From Pyrocephalus nanus (taxonomy: Eukaryota; Chordata; Aves; Passeriformes; Tyrannidae), in the NCBI GenBank assembly GCA_038380795.1, contig CM076267.1, positions 6,679,501 through 6,743,500 on the forward strand: DNA of 64,000 bases, written 5' to 3'. The notes under the pieces were generated by a model that had not been told where the DNA came from, ran no database searches, and saw only the letters and a program-made list of their open reading frames with translations. Positions 35,307-48,148 of the stretch are shown piece by piece (the first letter of the stretch is position 1; every line of letters begins with the position of its first letter). Both the position numbers and the translations under genes were made by a program.

Positions 35307-38300
35307 GCAGCATGACTGATCTGTATAATATTTCTTCCTCTAATAAAACTAAGGGAAATGCTGCCCCCATTTCACCAACAATAGCTGCATGGGATATATA
35401 AAAGATTTATGTTCATTTATACAATATTTAAACTAAGAGCACTTCCCAGCTTGGGGACATGTCAGTGTTGTCATGGCAACAGCTGAAGATGTGCCAGAAA
35501 TGGACAAAGCACAAGTCTTGCCCAAGCTGGAGCCAAAACCTCACCTATTGTTTTGACCCTCTTACTTAACAAGCCAAATTCTGCTTCTCCCCCTCTGCTC
35601 TGACAGCAGATATTGTGGGAGATGGCAAAGGCAGAGCTGGCCTTGGCTGGGTGGGGTTGAAGATGTTTTTCAAGCCTGCACACAATTCCCATTGCTTTCC
35701 TCCAGCTGAACCATTTTCAGCTGATGACACAAGGCTGGGACCTGAGAAGGGGTCTCCTGGTGATGGGTGTTTTCAGGTGGGACTGTTCTTCCTTGTCTTT
35801 GATGTTTTAGGCCAACTCTGCTTATTCCTTGCTGTGTTCCTACAAAAGTAGCACATTGCCACATCTGTCAGCCCACTTTGGTTTGCTTTCCCTCCTCCCA
35901 GTGCAAGTGTGTTTGTGCCTGTACCAGGAAAACACATGGAGCTCATGTTCAGCGCTTTCCTCTGCTAAACTGGTCCTTTCCTTTAGTTGCAAGATGTATA
36001 AAGGTGACTGGTTTGCATTTGATTCGATGTAAACTGAGCTTTGTGTTTCCTTGTGACACGTAGGGGCTGGAGTGGGTTTGGCCAATTGGTTTTGCTGTGT
36101 TTTCCATTACTTGAGCAGCTTTGGGGATGGTGCTTGTTCTGCAGTAGTACCAAAAAAACAAACAAACAAAAAAAACCCAACAAAACCCAAAGGAAAAATA
36201 AGAATCCAGGCTTGTGTAAGTCATGTTCTACTAATGTAGTTATGTGTCACCAGAACACATTGCATTAAAATATATAATAGAGAGGACCTGCATCTCTGAA
36301 GTAACATCAAGGTATGTAACTAATTGACCAAATTCTTTAAGAAATCAGCTCATCCTCTCTGCAGGACTTGCTGTGCAGACATTTTTCTGTCTTTTAACAC
36401 TTGTAATAATCTATACTAATCTGTGCAATGACATTATACATTTTCTTTGCTGCTGTTTCCAGATAATTTTATTTAGCCAGCATTTCTGTCGAGTTGTATA
36501 ATAAAAGGCAGTTACATATTGTTCTTCAGTATGTTTTTCAAGGCTACATTGGTGTTTCTTTAAGAAAGAAAGGATATTTTCATTATCTTCACTGTAACAA
36601 ACCTTTACATGGAGAGTTATGCATTTCTTTTGAAGTATAAAGATGAACCAGTACCTTACTGATGTGCTTTTTTTGACAGTTGTTTTGCCTATGGATCAGA
36701 ACTTTGCCACAGAGTTAATTTTAGAAGGAATTGAAAATGTTCTTGGTATGGAACTGTGTAAGTTGAAGGTGGTGCTGAGAGGAAACAGATGCTGTACATC
36801 CATTTCAGGTCAGCTGCCAGACAGGAATTTAAAAAAAAAATTTAGCACCAGCAGATTTTTTTGGCTTTTCTGAGAGCTTGTGTGAACATCACATGGTGTT
36901 AAAGGCCCACTATTCTAGTGTGACTAATGTCAGATCCAAATTTGCAAATAATCAAAGTGACTGTAAATGTTTAACCCTTTCTTAAGCTGTAAAAACCTGA
37001 ATCTGTGAATGTGAATTCAGACTCCTGTCTAAATCTGACAATCTAATTGTATCAATAGGTGGTAAAGACTGTGTATTTTAGGTAGGTGGAGCTTGAATTT
37101 TAAAGGGAAACTGGATTGGCATGTACAGCCAGTTTGAATTAATTTTAAATGTCTAATTTTACTGAGTATTTATAAAATCGTTTTGATTTGTTACATGCAT
37201 ATATTCTTCTGGCTGTCTCAATGAGCTTTTCCCTTAAGGACTTTCTGTGGTACCTGTCATGAAATTACTCATCTGCTCTGTGTTCAGCACTGCAGTCCCA
37301 AATGCCAACACCTGTTTTTACAATTTCTTTCACACTCGACTTGAAGAATTTATTGATTCCGTTTGCGCCAGTAGAAAGCTGAAAACTCTTAACCCTGAAT
37401 TTATTAAAGGACATCAAAGATATGGATCAAATAATCACTGTTGCTTGTTGTTTCATGACACAAAATAATAGCAGAAACAACTGAGAAAATCATTTGCTTT
37501 GAGTAATGTTCAGCATCAACAAAAATCATTCATAATTTTCTTTAAACCATCATATTTATATAATAACTCTTGATAAGCACCTTTTATTTCTTGATTGTAT
37601 TTGCTCCTTGAGTAAATGCCTCATTTGCAGCAGAAGCAGTAATTGTTTAGAAGTCATTACCCAGTTCTTAATGAAGTGACTGCTTTTGGACCCTGGTTTA
37701 TCAGTATGCACACCCCAGCAAGTAATTATCTATTGGGACTGATATTGAAAATATTTCAAACTGAATTAGTGTTGATGAAAGTGTTCTATAAATACATGTG
37801 AGTCACTCACTCTGAGCTCTGTGTGCAGAAGTCCCAGTCGTGGGCTGGGGAGGTGAGATGAGGTGTGGGCCAGTCCCACCTTGGCCATTGTGGATGCAAG
37901 ACACAGATCATGGAGGGATGAGGTGTCTGAGCTAATAATGGGCGGGTAAAATGAAACATATCTCCTATAGAGAAATCAAGTACAAATCAGTGCTGGTTTC
38001 AATGCACAGCTGCCCAGGCAGCAGTCATTTTGTTTCTGTTATGCTCAACAACAAAAGCAAATTCCCAAGAAGTCCTTTAACGCAAAAGAGGGATGGTTTT
38101 GTTAGATATTCCTGGGAAGGACATGCATGTGAAGAAAACAAATGAAAAAAAGTAAATGAATGGAGACTTAGGAATATGATTTAGGTTTTTGATCTTTTCC
38201 TCCTCTGAGCTGTTGTTACTGAGATCAATCAAAATATTATCAGGGTTTTGATTACATCTATTTGGAATGTCTGTTGAAAGTTTACTGTCATTCCAAGAGA

Positions 38301-41300
38301 TAATTTGTATGCCAGGCCTTTGGATAACATAGCTGGGAGAGTTGCACCCCAAGACCCCTCTTGGATACTTTGTGCAGGCTTGTGGCTGATAACTCCCATG
38401 TACGGTGCGATACCAAAAGCCCCAGCACAGAAAGTGGGCTTGTGGTCTGCCTGTGACTGATCCTGAACCATGACTCTTCTTTTTTTGTCATTATATTTAC
38501 AAAAAACACAAAGGAGGCCGGAAATAAATAATGATTTCCTTTGAAATGATGGGCCCATAAATACATGTACACTCTAAAGATTGACTCCTGTGTCACAAGA
38601 GCTTTCTGGCACACAGGAGAGTGCAAACCCAATTTACAAGCATTATTAGGGCTAACTGTCTGAACCATGTATGTTCAGAATGATCCCCTCCATGTACAAA
38701 GATACAGCCCTTACTGCAGAAACCATTTCAGAGTTGTTCTAAAGCCCTTTCTACACTTTATGTGTGAACTGTGACTAATCTCGTGGCTTCCATCTGGAGC
38801 AGCTGTGTCATCCCTACTTCCTACCCCAGAGGAGCCTCAGCTCTAGCTCTGAATTAATCTTTTCTCTCTGGCTTTTCCTTTCAATTTCTTTTTATATATT
38901 TTAGTCTTAGACAGAATGAAGTAGTGTATGGCAGGGTATTTTTTCAGAGCTAGTATGCAAAAGGACGTTATTAGGATATGTGAGAAGCTGTGACAAATTC
39001 TCATTTGAGGAAATGATATTATCTTTCCAGCATTTCAAAAATATATTTCCAAAATGAAGTTTTTAATTGGAAGTATTCGTTTATCCAGCACTACCACTGA
39101 TCAAGCTATCTCAATAATTTCCATGGAAATTCTTAGACTTCTTTACCACACTCTCTTCAGAACGTGAAATTTTTAATTTAGGCTGAGTGCTATAAACACA
39201 GTCAGTTGTATGAAGGCTGGATAATCAAGTAGTATAAATAAATAAGCATATCTGAGGAACATGGTGTAAATTTATGCAGTCTGAAGTCTTATCTCCTATG
39301 TATGCAATCAAGTTACCATGGAATATACTGTGAGGTGAATTTCTAGTACTCCACAACTCACAGTAATTTTATTTGCACAGTTGATAAAGAAGTAACTTGT
39401 TCTTTCTGTTTTCCAAAAGGAAGTTACTTTTCTCATATGATATTATTCAATGTAGTAATACAGTCTACTTCTCTGAATATTGCAATAATATCTTCTGAAT
39501 TGAGAGGTGGTCTGCTTGGGGGTAGAGGGAAAATATTTGTTAGACTTTTCTATAACTTCACTGCAAAGCTACCTAATTTGTGTGCTTGTACACCATAACT
39601 TCAGGTCACTTACCTTAGTTTTACACTCTCATTTTGCCCTTGATTTTTTGTCTCAGAGTGGCTGAATGAACTTGGAAAGCCACAGGTTCTGTTTATCAGC
39701 AGGAGGGAGGGGACATCAGCAGGGGCAGCGGGGTTTGCGTCCTGGAGGGAATCGGGCTGAGGCTGTGTGGGTGCATCAGGCCAGGGGAGTTTAAAGCCTT
39801 TCCTTGCCAAGGAAGGAAAACACAAAGTCTGTCACGGTGGGAATAGTGAGCCAGACATCTCTGGTCAATCTGCAATGCTACAGTAGTGTTACAATTCTCA
39901 TCACAAAACCTACCACTGCTAGTAAGTCGATCTCAGGTTCAGGGATCAGGATTGTTGACTACAAATTCAGACCACTGTATTTTTTTAACCACAAGTCCAG
40001 CATTCTGCTGTTAGTAATTCCAGGTTTCTGCTTTTTTAAACAAGCAACTATTCTCCATATGATTTACCCAACCCCCCATCATTACTTCTGTATGGAGACA
40101 GAGAATGGATATTGGCTGATTCCCAAAAGGAGATAAGGTGAAAATCTAAGAATGATAAAATTCGATGTGTGTGTGTGTTTTGTTTGTTTTCAATAATCTG
40201 AAACAATGTTTGAAAAAAATATATTGTTGCCAACAACAATTTTTAAAACTGTTGGTGTCATGTTTGTAGAAGACATCTTTCAAAGTCAGCTCCATTTTCA
40301 GAAGGGCTACTGCAGAAACCTTGAAAAACTGCATTTTCAGAGACTATTCTCATAATTTCAGAAGAAATTAGCCAGGATACTTTGGATTGTTGGTATCTTC
40401 AACTGAGAAGTCATTTTGCATGCAGGTCAAGGGCATGTCAGCTCTGCTTTAAACATTCCCTGTATACTGAAATGCAGAATTTTCTTCTTTGTTTTGAAGC
40501 CTGCATAACAGGAAAGAAAAGCAAAAAGAGAAAGGGCAGAAACCCTTTGTATGTTAAAAGAAGATGTGTATGCTGCTTGACATAAAAGGTTTTATCCTGG
40601 GAACGTGCTTGTAAGATTTTTCAAGAGCTTGCTCCTTGGAGTAGTTGTGCGTGGAACAGAAAAAAAAAGATTGATGTAGTTCGAGTTTTATCGATGTGAT
40701 TACATGTTACAAACAGCAGTGTACAACTTTGTAATATCCCCCTGTCTTATCATCACACTTTTTTCTGATATTATCTGGACTATTTCCTGTCCAAATAAAT
40801 TAAGCTCATCTCCTAGAGAGTGGATTGCACGTCTTCTGTTACTTTGATCAGAATTAGCAGTAGATGTGTCAAGCCAATTACTCTGAAATTGGACAGATGC
40901 AAAGCAGTGTGGTATGTCAGTCATTGCATGGGTTTCCTTCTGGCTTTACAACTCTGCATCCATCAGGGAAGCTGTTACATCCTTCCTGGTCTTTTGAATT
41001 GCTAGATATGGTTTCCTATTGCAGGTCAAGACTGCACAACTGGCAGAAAACTGCCACAGTTTTAGAATGTTTCTGTTAGAAAATGTGCATTACCTGTTTG
41101 CAAGAGAGCTCCTTCAGAATCATTGTGTTTAAAAGCTGCTAACAGAGCTTAATTAAAAAAACACAGAACAAAGGAAATTTGTTATTAAGGGTCACATTTC
41201 ATTATAAGTTTTGCCTCATGACTTAGAGCCCACATCTAACAGCTTTGCTGTTTGGTTGTGCCCTAAGCCTGAGTACAGAGCTGTTCTGTGTGTGCGGTGT

Positions 41301-44300
41301 GTCTGTGGCATCCTTGCTATCAGAGCATCTCTACAACCACAACACTGGAGTGGGACTGATGACAGGCTGCTTTATTGCAGCCCTCAGCAATAGATTGTGA
41401 CGATTAACACATTGTCTGAGGAAGGGATCTGTCTGAATGGCCTGCAGCTCCTTCCACTTACATTTAACAGAGAAGCATCACACGTTGCTTCTCTCCCCGG
41501 AAGGTTTGTTTATATTTCAGCCGAGAAAGATAAAAAAGATAACACAGAGGATTTCCTTTTTCATTTCTCTTCCTGACTTTTGATTTATTTATAAGAATTG
41601 TCCGTGTTCAGAAGTCGACTGCTTAATTAGATTTGTATAAGAATGGTGAATTTTCATTGCTTGGTAGTTTGTGTGAAAGGAACACTAATAATCCTCTTCA
41701 AAATTGAAGAATTTTTTGTGTTCCAGAAGCTGGATGAGAAGTAAAGCAAGGATCTGCTATCTCTTGATTGTTAAGCTGAAATCAATAGATTTTATTTGCA
41801 GTTACCTGGACTATTTCACTGCTTTATGCAAATAACATAATCTTCCCTATCAGAAATAGGCAAGCTATTTAAATGTTACTTTGATCAGAACCCATGATAC
41901 AATATGTAAAATAGGTGATAAAATCTGCCATTTGGTCTAACTGAATAAAAAAAGTAACATTTTCAGTCATCTCTTGCTTTTCCACAGAAATGAGTTTGTA
42001 GTGTAACAATCTAGGTGATAAACTGCTACAAACTGTCTGACAATACAGTAAATGCAAATAAATATTGATAGGACAGTATTGAGGTAAAATTAAATTATAA
42101 ATATTACTTTATTCCAGTACAAGTCTTCCAGGTTTGAATTTCTGTCAAATACAGCACGTACAGGAATTCTGGAACGTACCAACCATTAAAGGGACTGCAA
42201 GTGCTTTTGAGTGTGGGAGTGCCTCTGAGAGAGTTTTACAAGTTTAAGATATTAAATGGCATGAATTGAACTCCTGCTTGATAAAACAGAAGATTAAATG
42301 GAAGGATTTAAGGGGAAGAGCTGTCCAGCAGGATATGCAGGTGTCCTTAGCATGATGTGCTCTGTGCCCAGCACGTTCCCTTCTGAGAACAGGCCCTCAG
42401 GCTCCTACACACTAAGCCAGGCTGTGTCTACAGCTGGAGAAGCCTGATCAGGTGTCCTGTCCCACAGCCAGTTGAGGTATCTGAAAATTTTCACACCCAA
42501 AAGCAACTTTAAATTGGATTATTAGAATTCTGATTTTTTTTTTTTTTTAAGATGTGTAGATAAAACCAGGTCCTAAAGTTATTCCACTAAGTCACTGAGA
42601 TGTCTGGCATGGTAAGCATTCCTAATCTCCTTTTGCAAAAGGAAAAATCTCTGCTATTGTGTTATATTCTGGCAGCCTGCTTAATTGTGTTTGGCAGCTT
42701 GGTTTCATTCTGCAGCAGCTCACTGGCCATCTGATTAAACAAGGGCTACTGTGATACGTGTCTTGTCTCTGAAATTGATAGGTATGATGAAAAAGCCTGT
42801 GAAGAAAACTAATTATCTTTCAAAAACCAAAGCTTTTCAGTTCCAGTCTTCCTTGGTTTTCGTATTTCTAAGTTCATTAAAATGCTCAGAGAACAAACAT
42901 TTCATACGAGGCGAAATGTCGTGAGTGTGAATTTCTGCTGGTCTTGTGTTCACACACCTTGCTCCATTCTTTGCACAGCCAGGAGAGCCATGCATAGAGA
43001 AATGAATATAAGCCTCCAGTTTTGGGGTTTTTTTTCCTCTGTCTTTTATTATGATAAGGAAAACCTGTCGATCTTTGCATCCTTCCAGCCCTCTCCTGTG
43101 TTCCTCCTAGTGATGCCAGAGGGACTCAGCTGTGTGGGGCAGATCCCTGTCAGATCATGGTCTGTGACCTTCAGCTTCCAGACTGCAGTGACCATTCCTT
43201 GTCCCAGGATCTGCTGAACAAGGGTCAGCTGTGGATGGGCTCCAACCAGGGTGGCACTCTTAGATTTCCAAATCCCAAATGTGTATGTGAAGAGAATTTA
43301 TTCTATTGCTGTTTATCCTCCTCAAGAACAGCCTTGCAAGACTTAACCACCTGTGAGTTCAGGGAGGAACCAGGCAAAAATATCAAGGAAACTGCCAAGT
43401 AAATGCCTTCTTTTACCTTCATAAGAAAACAGAACACAGAGAAAAGGTTATGCTAGAATTTTTTTTTTAAGGTATTAGCCTGTCTTACGTTCTCATGTAC
43501 CTGAGTTTCAATGTCATTTTTAATAGCTCTTTCTCATAATTATTTTGGGTGTCTTCATTATTTGGTGTCCAACTGACGGTTTTGTATCGACTCATTTTTT
43601 CTCTGTTCCGAATTCAGAACTTTCAAAGGCATCTAAAACGAAGGATGTTTAAAATAGTCCCCTTTGTATTCATGGCTCTCACCGCATTTTTTTTTCTAGA
43701 ACTTTCAGCAGGACAAAAATGAGCTTTTAATGACCCATCAATGGGGGGTGCACCAGTCACATCAGTTTCAATAATTATAAATACCTTATACTAGTGCAAC
43801 TTAAAGGACAATACCAAATTATTTTCGATATGAATGTTTTTTCTCAGCACTTGATACACTTCTGAACAACTGCTCTGATTCTCTGTAAAAGGAAGTCTGC
43901 TTTGATTTTCAGAAGTCTGTTCAAATACTCTTAGGATAAAAATAGTCTCTCACAACTGTTAAGCTGTGAGAATGCCATAAAGATCCCACAGATCCTTTCT
44001 AATTGGGTTACCATTTTCCACAGTTAAAGTTTGCAGTTCTGAAAGTTAAGGCAGGCCTTGGAGAATGGGAAGTGTCATAAAAGGCAGATGACAATGTTGA
44101 ACAGTTTGTTCAAATAGATGAGGTATTCCTGGGACCTGCTGTCAGGTTTTGCAGAGTGACTACAGCCTTCCCAAATGATTTTCCCTGTGTCCAGTGTCCT
44201 GAACTGTGGAAATACTTTCATCCCACTTTATAGACAAGAATCCTAGAAAAGGGGATGTTTAAGGATTGGCCATGTGAGACTGTGCCAACCACCTGGACCT

Positions 44301-44389
44301 ACCTGCCTTTCCACACAGTTGTGCTCTTTCTTCAGAGTCCACTTCTTCTGGCTGTTAAACTTATTTTGGATCCTTCTGATGTCTCTTGT

Positions 44390-44450
44390 GATCCTGATCC
44401 AGTTCTGTTTCCTCACCTGTGAAATAGGAAGACTATTGTAGTTGTTGGCT
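44390..44450 (+). repeat. MIR-like SINE fragment (short)
   Basis: The order 'gttctgtttcctcacctgtg', 'aaatagga', then an AT-containing stretch resembles the best-preserved part of MIR, which reads roughly cagtttcctcatctgtaaaatgg. Only about fifty bases match, so this is tentative. Confidence 0.35.
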
Positions 44451-45026
44451 TTGTTTTATTTTTTCAGGTAACTGTAAATATAATAGTTACATGTCTAAAA
44501 TGACCTCAACAGCAATAACTTTCTCCACACAAAAACTGAACGAAAAAGTTAAAATCCATAAAATAAAATAGATTCTAATTTATTGGTAAAACTTTTCATG
44601 GTAAGTACAAACTTTTGCAATTCTGTTCTTCATCTGTTGAGCTGATTAACATTTACTGAAATTCTCAGGGAAAAAAAAGACCTTTGATCAAAAATTTGTA
44701 TATTGAAATCACATGAAACTCCAGCAAAAATATTATCATCTGACAGGTTTCTGTCTGTAAGTTGAAAATTCATCTGTGTTGTATTGTGGATAGCAGATAC
44801 TGAGGAAGAGTTCTTATTGTTAGTGTGCCATAAAGCCTGTGGTTTGAATCTTTGCAGCATGCTGAGAATTGGGTTTTATGATATTGGACAATTTTTTATG
44901 CCTCTTAGAAGTACTTTCAAATGGGATTTAATCTTTTAACAGCAGCACTGATGATTTGTTTTAATGCTCTTGATTTCTAATATACCACAACTTGCTCCCA
45001 GTCAAATCAAGTTTGAAATAGTGGCA

Positions 45027-45112
45027 TAAAAAAAAATCTACAAACAAAAAAAATCTACAAACAAAACCCAACAAAACAACCCCCAAAAACCCCACCAAAA
45101 CCCCACCCACCC
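45027..45112. repeat. A-rich / AC-rich low-complexity block
   Basis: A unit of about eight A followed by tctacaaac occurs twice in tandem, then the sequence becomes CAAAA- and CCCA-rich. It is simple sequence, possibly a degraded poly-A tail, but no element body was recognised next to it. Confidence 0.85.
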
Positions 45113-48100
45113 TGAATCTGGAGCTTTGGCATTTGAGCTTTTCTGATACATTTCTTTTAGTCTAAATTTGGCAAACTTTGAGTTGAGCATCTTTTAAAGT
45201 GAAACCACTTGGCTTCTTTGCAGTAATGGAGACAAATAACCTTGTCAGGGGTAGGGAATGCAATTCTCACTGCTTATGTGCTTTGGTTCTAAATAAAAGC
45301 TAATGAACAATATTTTTTTTCCTTATAGACACCAGTACATGGCACAATGCATAGCACAACCAATGATATTCATATGTTTATTGTGGGTTGTGCTGCAGTT
45401 TACATGAAACCTTTGTAGGTAAATTCTATGTTAATACATCTGAGCTTTTGAACAATATCTGGCTTTAATTATCCTTTTGAAAGGATCTCTCTTTCTTTCT
45501 AATGTGACCACAGGACAGGAGCTTCTCAGAAGCTGAGAATAACAACAGTATTTCAGTTCTTTAATTAAGAATTCAGAATCTCCAGTGACTGGTAATGATG
45601 CTTTGCCTATGTCCAAGCTGTTCCATGTTTGGGGATACATGTATAAAATATGAGTTTATTGAATCTCTTCCAGAAACGTTTTTAGGTCAGCTAAAGGTCT
45701 TCACCTCAGTCTTCTGGCTTATTCTGGTAATTTTTTTTCTTAATATCAACTGCTCAAACTCGCAAGAGTGATTTTTTTTTGTGTGTGTGCTGAGTAGAAC
45801 CTGAATGCTTCTTTTGCCTCCAGTCACTAAAATACAAAAAATGTGAGAAGTTTTGCCTTTGGAGAGTAACCCAGGTCAATAAATCTGGACAGCCTTTGCT
45901 TGGATACAGCAAGTTACAATTCTTGGCCACAGGGCTTTAGAAGCAGCTGTTGACTGTGTGAAGACATCAATCAACATTTCTGGTATTTTATGGCTTTTTT
46001 AGCCAAGGTACCACTCATTCCTTGTCCCTGTTCAGGCTCAACCTGCCTCCTTTGCTTTTGGAAGCTGGTTTCAGGCTCAAAATTACAAAGCTTGTGGACT
46101 GCAGGTATAAGCTGCAAAAACTTGCCTGGCAAATGTGCAGTTACAGGCATTTGCAATATTCTAGGCCATTTCAGTTTGTTCTATTTGGAGCTGGGGCATC
46201 AATAATACATAGTTTCATTAAAAGACAATGTGCTTTAATGTCATTGCAGTGAGTTATTTTGGGTGATTCGAGTGACCCCATTTGAAATACAGCAGATTAA
46301 ACTCTGCACCTGTATGTTCAACTGCAGAGGGTTTGCACCATGTGCCTGGAAGGAAAATTGGAAGTTTCTTACAGCCCTTCAAGTTCTGTTATTTCTATTC
46401 TTAAATGCCAACATATACATTCCATATCCTGACAAAGCTCAGTTGGAGCTCTAACATATTGGCCTCCTTTTAGTTCCTGCCCCCTGAAAAGCCAAAACCA
46501 AACAAAAGACGTCAAGTCCTCCTTTTTTTTTTTTCTCTGATTTATTTGTGTTCTTGTTTTGAGATAATCCTGTTTTCAAACAGAAGGTTGGCACCTGAGA
46601 GAGGAAGCAGAGCAGAGTGTGAAGCAGTGGGATGCCAGGCAGGAGGGATCCTGCTCTCTCCCAGCCCTGCCCAGCACTTGCACATGCTGGAATGTTGGCC
46701 CTGCAGGGGATTGTGAGCAGCCCTGGGAATTGCTGTTGACTCTGCCTTGTGGGACTTGCCTGATTTGTGGCTTTACAAACAGCTTTGCCCAAATAAGCGG
46801 TTTCTGGGGCTCATCTCTACCTGTGCTGGAAAGGGGGACATGCAGAATTGATGGCTTTGGTGTGGTTGGCTGGCCATTTCTTAATGTTCTACCCACTGAA
46901 GGGTCACAGTGAAAGCTTGCTGTGCATAGAAGGTATTTCAGCAGCTGTTAAAAGAGATCCCAGGCATTCTTTTTTTCCTGAAATCAGGAATTTACCATCA
47001 GTGTCTGTGGGTCTCTGTCATTCAGTGCTTTCATGCTCAGGTTTTTTTATATCAGAGGTGTTCTCTAGGGGACTGTTCACTGGGTATTGTAGAGAAAGCT
47101 GGTTCACTGTGTTCTCCACATGGGTAATGTTTTCATAATTTGAAAAGTTACATCTTGTTTTTTGTAAGTTTTTTTCTAGGTTTTTTGTTGTTGTTGTTTA
47201 GAGTTTTTTTATTTATTTCACTGTTCAGGATTGTGCAGCCCTGCCAGTTTGCCCAGTGTGGCCCATTTGTGGGACATGCCAGTGGAGACCTGGCTGCTCT
47301 TTTGGTGGTAAATGGGAAGATGAAAGCAAATCAAACAGAAGTGAACCTGGAGTTAATTAAGCTTTAGCACTGGAGTGCTTTGCTGTTCTTTGAGACTGCT
47401 ACTATTGGGGAGCACCACGGTGTATGAATATTCAGTTGCAGAAAACCACATCCACTCTGCCTGCATGGGAGCCCATGTTGTGAATATTTAACCCTGAAAT
47501 GGAAGCCTTCTGATGTTTTTCAGTGAGGCAAAGATGCAGCCACAAGACAAATATAAACAAAAAAAATGTAAACGAAGGGGATTAAGGGAGAACGGACATT
47601 TCTTTGCAAGAACCACAAAAAAAATCTGTTTAAAAAAAATACTGAAATTGAAATATTGAAAAATGAATGACTTAATATAGAAAATCCTGAAGTCAGAGAT
47701 TACAATAACCATTAAAAAAAACCCATTTTTTTTCCCTAACATGTCAGCAAACTGGAAAGAACTGTGTGGATTAAACTCAAAGCAAAACCCTTGCACAATG
47801 TCCTGAAACTCTACTGCCTCTGTAGTAAGAAATGAGGAAAAGCTTCATCTGGTGTACACTGTTGTAGTTCACTGAAGCAAGTGAAGTTATGGAAGTTTAC
47901 AGCTGTTAAAGGTTTGACCGTTGCAATAGGTGAAAACAAACCACCAAAACATGATAGACAAGGAAAGAAAGATATTCTTGGAAAGCTTTAAAACTTCCTA
48001 TACCAAAATTTGTTACCTCACTGAATCTGCAAAGATTTTTGGGATGCCTTGAGGATTTTTTTTGTTATGGAGGAAGCAAAGTATATTGTTATTAAAGTGT

Positions 48101-48131
48101 AGAGTCATTTATGTAAAGGATTTCAGACTTT

Positions 48132-48148
48132 AAAAAAAAAAAAAAAAA
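48132..48148. repeat. Poly-A run of 17
   Basis: A run of adenines sits in intron 2 with no recognisable retrotransposon upstream. It is listed as simple repeat only. Confidence 0.9.

Larger units (their letters stand above)
29681..41400 (+). other. TMEM163: TMEM163 intron 2, third part (no gene)
   Basis: No exon or RNA gene is supported here. The stretch contains T-rich low-complexity sequence at 31345-31402 followed by an exon-like open segment, an 18-bp perfect tandem duplication at 35271-35306, an A-rich block near 36150-36190, a GC-richer patch near 39690-39800 and a short TG repeat near 40166-40178. Blocks near 33780-33960, 34080-34330 and 38160-38570 look less degenerate than their surroundings and are raised as candidate regulatory elements. 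The long open frame on the minus strand at 31238-31870 is partly a translation of the T-rich tract and is not taken as a gene. Confidence 0.75.
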
